A DNA stretch of 64,000 bases from UBA11164 sp034376725 (GTDB taxonomy: Bacteria > Pseudomonadota > Gammaproteobacteria > Xanthomonadales > Xanthomonadaceae). Positions 59,596 to 64,000 of the stretch are shown piece by piece. The stretch lies in NCBI GenBank assembly GCA_034376725.1, contig JAXMJH010000002.1, positions 17,412 through 81,411 on the forward strand, read 5' to 3'. A model generated the notes under the pieces. It ran no database searches. It saw nothing but the letters and a program-made list of their open reading frames with translations, and was not told the origin of the DNA. The position numbers were made by a program, and so were the translations under genes. Within the stretch, counting starts at the first letter, position 1. The number at the start of each line of letters is the position of its first letter.

Positions 59596-60303
59596 ATGCG
59601 GCAAATCGTGCTGGACACCGAAACCACCGGACTGTCCTGGGAGAAGGGCCATCGGGTGGTGGAAATCGGCTGCGTCGAGCTACTGGCGCGACGGCCCAGC
59701 GGGCGAAGGTTTCAGCGTTACCTCAATCCCGACCGGGATATCGACACCGGCGCGCAGGAAGTGACCGGGCTGACCCGGGAGTTTCTTTCCGACAAGCCGC
59801 GTTTTGCCGACGTGGTGTCGGAATTCATCGACTTCATTCGCGACGCAGAGCTGATCATTCACAACGCCGCATTCGATGTCGGTTTTCTCAACGCCGAGCT
59901 GGCCCGTCTGGACGGTGGGTTTGGCCGGATCGAGGATCACGCAACCGTGCTCGACACATTGGCCCTGGCCCGCGAGCGGTTTCCCGGCCAGCGCAACAGC
60001 CTCGACGCGCTGTGCCGGCGGCTGGATGTGGATAACTCCGGGCGCGAGCTGCACGGTGCGCTGCTCGATGCGCAGTTGCTGGCCGATGTCTACCTGGCGC
60101 TCACCGCGGGCCAGGGCGACCTGTCGCTGGTCGCGCCCGGCAGTGGCGAAGTGGCCGCCGCGCTCGATGCCCTGACCGGAGCCGCTGTCGGCCAGCGTCG
60201 CGTGCTGGCTGCCACCGCAGCGGAAGCTTCCGCGCACGAGCAGCGCCTGGACGCCATCGACAAGGCGTCGGGCGGCAGCCTGTGGCGGCGCATCCCGTCC
60301 TGA
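59596..60303 (+). CDS. dnaQ: DNA polymerase III epsilon subunit (proofreading exonuclease)
   Basis: 235 aa behind AGGGGGAG. Exo I has D7 and E9 (VLDTETTGLSWEKGHRVVEIG), exo II is IIHNAAFDVGFLN, and exo III-epsilon is RRLDVDNSGRELHGALLDAQLLADVYL with the general-base His. The C-terminal tail probably binds the polymerase alpha subunit. Same rnhA-dnaQ neighbourhood as E. coli, but co-oriented rather than divergent. Confidence 0.96.
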   Translation: MRQIVLDTETTGLSWEKGHRVVEIGCVELLARRPSGRRFQRYLNPDRDIDTGAQEVTGLTREFLSDKPRFADVVSEFIDFIRDAELIIHNAAFDVGFLNAELARLDGGFGRIEDHATVLDTLALARERFPGQRNSLDALCRRLDVDNSGRELHGALLDAQLLADVYLALTAGQGDLSLVAPGSGEVAAALDALTGAAVGQRRVLAATAAEASAHEQRLDAIDKASGGSLWRRIPS

Positions 60304-60331
60304 GTGTAATTGTGCGGGTCGACGCGGTGAT

Positions 60332-61057
60332 TCAGTGCTGGCGGATCACGATGGCGGTGATGTTGTCCGAGCCGCCGCGCTCCAGCGCGGCCAGCACCAG
60401 CTGATCGACGCACTCCTGGGCGCTCAGTTCGGCCCGGCCCAGCACCCGGGCGATCACTGCGTCGTCGAGCTCCTCGGTCAGGCCATCGCTGCACAACAGC
60501 AGCTGGTCGCCCGGATCGAGCTGGCCGACCGCAGTCTCGATGTTGAGCTGATCCGGCTCGGTGATGCCCAGAGCCTGAGTGATCACGTTTCGCTGGGGGT
60601 GGCGACGCGCCTGCTCGGTGGTCAGGGCGCCTCGGTCGATCAGGCTCTGCACCATGCTGTGATCCTGCGAGAGCTGCCGGAGCACGCCGCCGCGCCAGAG
60701 GTAGGCCCGGCTGTCGCCGACCCAGGCAACGAGAAACTCGTGGCCGTGGATACAGGCGCCGGCTATCGTCGTGCCCATCGGCAGCGGCTGCTTGCGGGTG
60801 CGCGAGAGCCGGATGATTTCCGCATCGGCGGTTCGGATGGCATCCGCCAGCGCTTTCCCTGAGCGTACCTCGCGAACCACGGCCTCCCTGGCCAGGGCGC
60901 TGGCCACTTCGCCGTAGTCATGGCCACCCATGCCGTCGGCCACCAGCCACAGGCCGAGTTCGGCGTTTCCGTAATAGGTGTCCTCGTTTCGCTGACGGCG
61001 CAAACCGGCGTGGCTGAGGTGGCCGAATTCGATCATGGCGTGGGATCTGGCGTGCAT
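60332..61057 (-). CDS. PP2C-family serine/threonine phosphatase (Stp1/PppA-like)
   Basis: 241 aa, with an alternative start at 61036 (MIEFGHLSHAG). All PP2C metal motifs are present: RRQRNEDTYYG, LVADGMGGHDYGEVAS, AWVGDSRAYLWRGG, LLLCSDGLTEEL and GGSDNITAIVI. A cytoplasmic Mn/Mg-dependent Ser/Thr phosphatase. No partner kinase or type VI secretion genes are in the window. Convergent with dnaQ (28 bp apart). Confidence 0.9.
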   Translation of the reverse strand: MHARSHAMIEFGHLSHAGLRRQRNEDTYYGNAELGLWLVADGMGGHDYGEVASALAREAVVREVRSGKALADAIRTADAEIIRLSRTRKQPLPMGTTIAGACIHGHEFLVAWVGDSRAYLWRGGVLRQLSQDHSMVQSLIDRGALTTEQARRHPQRNVITQALGITEPDQLNIETAVGQLDPGDQLLLCSDGLTEELDDAVIARVLGRAELSAQECVDQLVLAALERGGSDNITAIVIRQH

Positions 61058-61476
61058 GGACTCTTTGATTGAAACGGAAAACGGTTCGCCAAGCGGACGC
61101 GGCGCGACGATGCCGGACGTCGCCGCAGCAGCAAGGCGTCAAGCGTAGCGGCGTGAGTGAGGACAGCGCTGAATGGCAGCAGACTTTACCAATTCAGCCA
61201 CGGGTTCAGGGTTTTTTCCGAACCGCCCCGGCTTTGGTGGAGGATGTTCGGTTCAAGCCATGCGACCCACGCGAACTCGGTAACCGGTTTCCCGGCGTGG
61301 TGCCGACTGGCGTCCGGAACTGTGCCGGCGGCGGCTGGCCGCTCCCGGTCACGGGATGCCCGGAGGGAGTCAGACCCAGGCGTTCAGGCTCATACCTCGT
61401 TGGACAAGACTGGGGCTTGTTCTGACCACGGACTGGACTTATGCTATCGGGCTTGCCGACAGGCAGCGACCGCGCC
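61058..61476 (+). other. Gene-free stretch upstream of tRNA-Ser(CGA)
   Basis: About 420 bp between the PP2C start and tRNA-Ser. No convincing gene in either strand; open frames are Arg/Pro-rich with no known family. A possible tRNA promoter, TTGTTC (61417-61422), 17 bp, TATGCT (61440-61445), precedes the tRNA by 31 bp. Nothing else is seen. Confidence 0.35.
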
Positions 61477-61566
<90 letters not shown>

Positions 61567-61605
61567 TCCCTTTCAGCCTGTGCATGCGGCTGGGGGTGAC
61601 TGCCG

Positions 61606-61627
61606 AAGGGCCCGACAGGGCCCTTTT
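61606..61627 (+). terminator. Terminator after tRNA-Ser(CGA)
   Basis: AAGGGCCC-GACA-GGGCCCTT, an 8-bp perfect stem, followed by TT and a T-rich stretch. Confidence 0.8.
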
Positions 61628-61704
61628 GCTTTTCAGGCCGCCCGGCGTGGCGGCGTTGCATGGCGGACGCAGCCCGGAATGCACCCGACCCACTTGAGGC
61701 GATC

Positions 61705-62112
61705 ATGACTGAACTCCGCGTCCCGGTATCCTTCGGCGAACTGCTCGACAAGATCGCCATTCTGACCATCAAGTCCGAGCGGATCGGCGACCCGGCCAAG
61801 CTGGCCAACGTGCGCCGCGAGCTGGATGCGCTGAGCGCCACGTGGTCGGCCCATCCGGCCTGCGGGCAGGATATTTCCGCGCTGCGGGAGCGGCTGAAAG
61901 CGGTCAACGAGCGGCTTTGGGACATCGAGGATGCCATCCGCCTCAAGGAGCAGTCGCAATCCTTCGATGCCGAATTCATCCGCCTGGCCCGTTCGGTGTA
62001 CTTCGAGAACGACGAGCGTGCGCGCATCAAGCACGAGATCAACCGGGTGCTCGGCTCGACCTATGTCGAAGAAAAGAGTTACCAGGATTACCGCAGCGCC
62101 GGCACGTCCTGA
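61705..62112 (+). CDS. DUF6165-family protein
   Basis: 135 aa from MTELRVPVSFGELLDKIAIL, which matches the conserved start of this family (VPVSxGELxDKIxIL). The protein is helical, with KSERIGDPAKLANVRREL and NDERARIKHEIN. The function is not known to me; relatives often sit near LPS-core genes. Here it immediately precedes the KDO kinase gene, which supports an envelope role. The start is chosen over an upstream in-frame ATG because of this conservation. Confidence 0.78.
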   Translation: MTELRVPVSFGELLDKIAILTIKSERIGDPAKLANVRRELDALSATWSAHPACGQDISALRERLKAVNERLWDIEDAIRLKEQSQSFDAEFIRLARSVYFENDERARIKHEINRVLGSTYVEEKSYQDYRSAGTS

Positions 62113-62184
62113 GTCGCTTGATCGGGCCGACCGGTGCGCGGCTGCACTACACTCCGAACTGGCCAAGGCGAAGAGCCGCGCGGC

Positions 62185-62916
62185 ATGAGACCCGAATTCG
62201 ATGTGCTGCGGTTCAGCGGTCGCTCCGGTGACGGCGCAATCGCGTTCGACGTCGGTCGCATCGCAGCACCGTCCAGAGACCTGTTCGATCCGCACCAGTG
62301 GCGGCCGGCGGCCGAACCGGTCGCCTCCGGTGGCCGCGGGTCGGCGTGGTTCGTCCGGGGCGGGTTCGGCGACGGGGTGCTCAGACATTACCGACGCGGC
62401 GGATTGGTCGGCCGGCTGATCCGCGACCGCTATCTGTTTCTGGGCGAGGCGCGGGTGCGCAGCCTGGCCGAATTCGCGCTGCTGGTGCGCATGACCGGGC
62501 TGGGTCTGCCGGTACCGGCGCCGCTGGCGGCCGGCTATTGCCGGCAGGGGCTGACCTATCGCGCCGATATTCTGGTCGAGCGCATCGCCGATGTGCGCTC
62601 GCTCGCCGATCTGGTCGGGGTCGGTGTCGACGCGCCGCAGTGGGCGGATATCGGCCGGCTGATTGCCGGATTTCATCGTGCCGGGGTTCACCACGCCGAC
62701 CTCAACGCCCACAATGTGCTCATGGACAGCAGTGGACGGCACTATCTCATCGACTTCGACCGCAGCCGGATCAGGCCTCAGGCGGCCGGCTGGCGGCAGG
62801 CCAACCTGGCGCGGCTGCTGCGCTCGCTGCGCAAGGTCTGCCCGCCGGAGCACGCCAGCGGCCTGAATAAGCGGTTCGCGAGCCTGCAAGCCGCCTACCG
62901 GGATGCCTTCCTGTGA
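62185..62916 (+). CDS. kdkA: 3-deoxy-D-manno-octulosonic acid kinase (KDO kinase)
   Basis: 243 aa. A protein-kinase-like fold with the catalytic loop GVHHADLNAHNVLMD and the metal-binding LIDFDRSRIR. The RGGLVGRLIRDRYLFLG and KRFASLQAAY segments are typical of KdkA. It phosphorylates KDO in the LPS inner core on the cytoplasmic side, replacing the second KDO in species such as Haemophilus. The stop overlaps the GTG of the next gene. Confidence 0.92.
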   Translation: MRPEFDVLRFSGRSGDGAIAFDVGRIAAPSRDLFDPHQWRPAAEPVASGGRGSAWFVRGGFGDGVLRHYRRGGLVGRLIRDRYLFLGEARVRSLAEFALLVRMTGLGLPVPAPLAAGYCRQGLTYRADILVERIADVRSLADLVGVGVDAPQWADIGRLIAGFHRAGVHHADLNAHNVLMDSSGRHYLIDFDRSRIRPQAAGWRQANLARLLRSLRKVCPPEHASGLNKRFASLQAAYRDAFL

Positions 62917-63677
62917 GCGAGGGGCAGGGCTGGGCGCTGCGTTTTCTCGGCGTCGGCAATGCGCAGGCACCCGCGCTGGGCAATTCCAGCGCGGTCATCG
63001 AGCGCGGCGGCCAACCCCTGCTGATGATCGACTGCGGAGCGCTGGCGATCGATGCCTATCTTCGCCGCTACGGCGCGCCGCCGCCGGCGGTGTTCATCAC
63101 CCATTGCCATCTCGATCACGTTGGCGGCATGGAAGCGCTGTTTGCCCGGGCGATGTTCGGTCCCGACAAGGCGACGCCCCGGCTGTTCGTGCCGGCCGCG
63201 CTGGTGGCCCTGCTGCATGCGCGGGTGGCCGACTATCCCGGCGTCACCGCCGAGGGCGGCAGCAACTTCTGGGACCCGTTCCAACTGGTGCCGTTGACCG
63301 GCGGATTCTGGCTGGACGGCTGCTGGTTCGACGTGTTTCCGGTGCGTCACGGCAAGCCGGGCAGCGCCTTCGGTGTGCGCCTGAGGGCCAGCCTGGTCTT
63401 CACCGGCGATACCCGGCCGATACCCGAAGTGCTGGCCGAGCAGGCCGATGACGACGAGCTGGTGGCGCACGACTGCGATCTGAACGGCAATCCGGCGCAC
63501 AGCGGCATCGATGAGCTGGAACGCGAGTATCCGGCCGCCCTGCGCCAGCGCCTGCTGATCTATCACTACGCCGACCTGGCCGCGGCGGCGGCGATCGCGG
63601 CACGCGGCTTTCGGGTTGCCGAGCCGGACATCGCCTATCCGCTGCGCGCGCCGGCCGGCCTGCGAGGTGGGCTGTGA
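62913..63677 (+). CDS. Metallo-beta-lactamase-fold hydrolase
   Basis: 254 aa from a GTG (VSEGQGWALRFLG) overlapping the kdkA stop. Metal-binding motif THCHLDHVGG (near residues 68-77), a later TGDTRPIP aspartate and the C-terminal LIYHYAD histidine. The N-terminal RFLGVGNAQAPALGNSSAVIE resembles RNase Z-like and PhnP-like members. Substrate unknown. The short overlaps on both sides put it in one transcript with kdkA and moaA. Confidence 0.85.
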   Translation: MSEGQGWALRFLGVGNAQAPALGNSSAVIERGGQPLLMIDCGALAIDAYLRRYGAPPPAVFITHCHLDHVGGMEALFARAMFGPDKATPRLFVPAALVALLHARVADYPGVTAEGGSNFWDPFQLVPLTGGFWLDGCWFDVFPVRHGKPGSAFGVRLRASLVFTGDTRPIPEVLAEQADDDELVAHDCDLNGNPAHSGIDELEREYPAALRQRLLIYHYADLAAAAAIAARGFRVAEPDIAYPLRAPAGLRGGL

Positions 63678-64000
63678 ATGCGCAGCCGAAGCCCGCATCG
63701 ATGCCGGTCCAGGATCGGCTTGGCCGGCCGCTGCGCGATCTGCGGGTGTCGGTGATCGATGCCTGCAATTTCCGCTGTCCGTACTGCATGCCGGCCGAGC
63801 GCACGCCGGAAGGCTTCGGGCTGGACCGGGACGGACGGCTGACCTTCGACGAGATCGAACGACTGGTCCGCCGCTTCGTGCGGCTCGGCGTGCGCAAGCT
63901 GCGGCTGACCGGTGGCGAACCGCTGCTGCGCAAGAACCTGCCCGAACTGGTCGCGCGGCTGGCGGCCATCGCTGGTGTCGAGGATCTGGCGCTGACCACC
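63674..64000 (+). CDS. moaA: GTP 3',8-cyclase MoaA, N-terminal part (cut by window end)
   Basis: The first 109 codons from a GTG overlapping the upstream stop; ATG 63701 is an alternative. The radical-SAM cluster C31, C35, C38 (DACNFRCPYCMPAE) and the SAM-binding LRLTGGEPLLRKNLPELV are diagnostic of MoaA. It converts GTP toward cyclic pyranopterin in molybdenum-cofactor synthesis. The C-terminal second Fe-S site lies outside the window. Confidence 0.95.
   Translation, partial: MNAQPKPASMPVQDRLGRPLRDLRVSVIDACNFRCPYCMPAERTPEGFGLDRDGRLTFDEIERLVRRFVRLGVRKLRLTGGEPLLRKNLPELVARLAAIAGVEDLALTT

Overview
The window is high-GC (about 65%), densely coded bacterial chromosome. The housekeeping blocks (rpsP-rimM-trmD-rplS, recA-recX-alaS-csrA-tRNA-Ser, tRNA cluster-tig-clpP-clpX-lon-hup-tRNA-Val-tRNA-Asp-ppiD) and the gene families point to a gammaproteobacterium near Xanthomonadales/Chromatiales. 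This placement is inferred from gene order and content. KDO kinase (kdkA), LysM-SLT MltD and BepA show a Gram-negative LPS envelope. The species cannot be named from the sequence alone.

Layout. 1-7212 (minus strand) is a phosphate island: phoB-phoR-ppk1-ppx, then a GT4 glycosyltransferase translationally coupled to a PAP2 phosphatase. Each of the two transcription units has a Pho-box-like 7-4-7 repeat upstream. 7254-10972 carries bepA, glutaredoxin with a CMD/AhpD-like protein, and an NAD-type isocitrate dehydrogenase. 11148-21215 is the most distinctive region: two consecutive operons, each encoding a NapC/CymA-type tetraheme quinol dehydrogenase, a periplasmic decaheme cytochrome (MtrA/DmsE/PioA family) and an MtrB/PioB-type outer-membrane barrel. 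Operon A adds a monoheme cytochrome c. Operon B adds an ethylbenzene-dehydrogenase-gamma-like haem protein. Each has an FNR/ANR-like site upstream. Together they encode two porin-cytochrome conduits for moving electrons between the quinone pool and the cell exterior, but no surface cytochrome or extracellular reductase is present in the window.

21497-27068 (mixed strands) holds thiD, a GNAT, a serine hydrolase, rlmJ and a DUF885 peptidase. 27087-31993 holds the rpsP ribosomal operon behind an unusual promoter palindrome, then htpG-hslR behind a strong sigma-32-like promoter. 32271-40233 is mixed: a zinc-ribbon/SDR fusion, an Lrp-like protein without a DNA-binding domain, two small unknown genes, mutS, a nucleotide-sugar dehydrogenase and pncC. 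40428-53257 is the recA/alaS/csrA block, nine tRNAs and the protein quality-control genes; lon has its own sigma-32-like promoter.

53345-64000 holds ppiD, fabI, mltD-gloB, a methyltransferase-rnhA-dnaQ run, a PP2C phosphatase, tRNA-Ser(CGA), a DUF6165-kdkA-metallo-hydrolase run, and the 5' part of moaA, cut by the window end. Function assignments rest on motifs and recalled family knowledge; no database search was possible.
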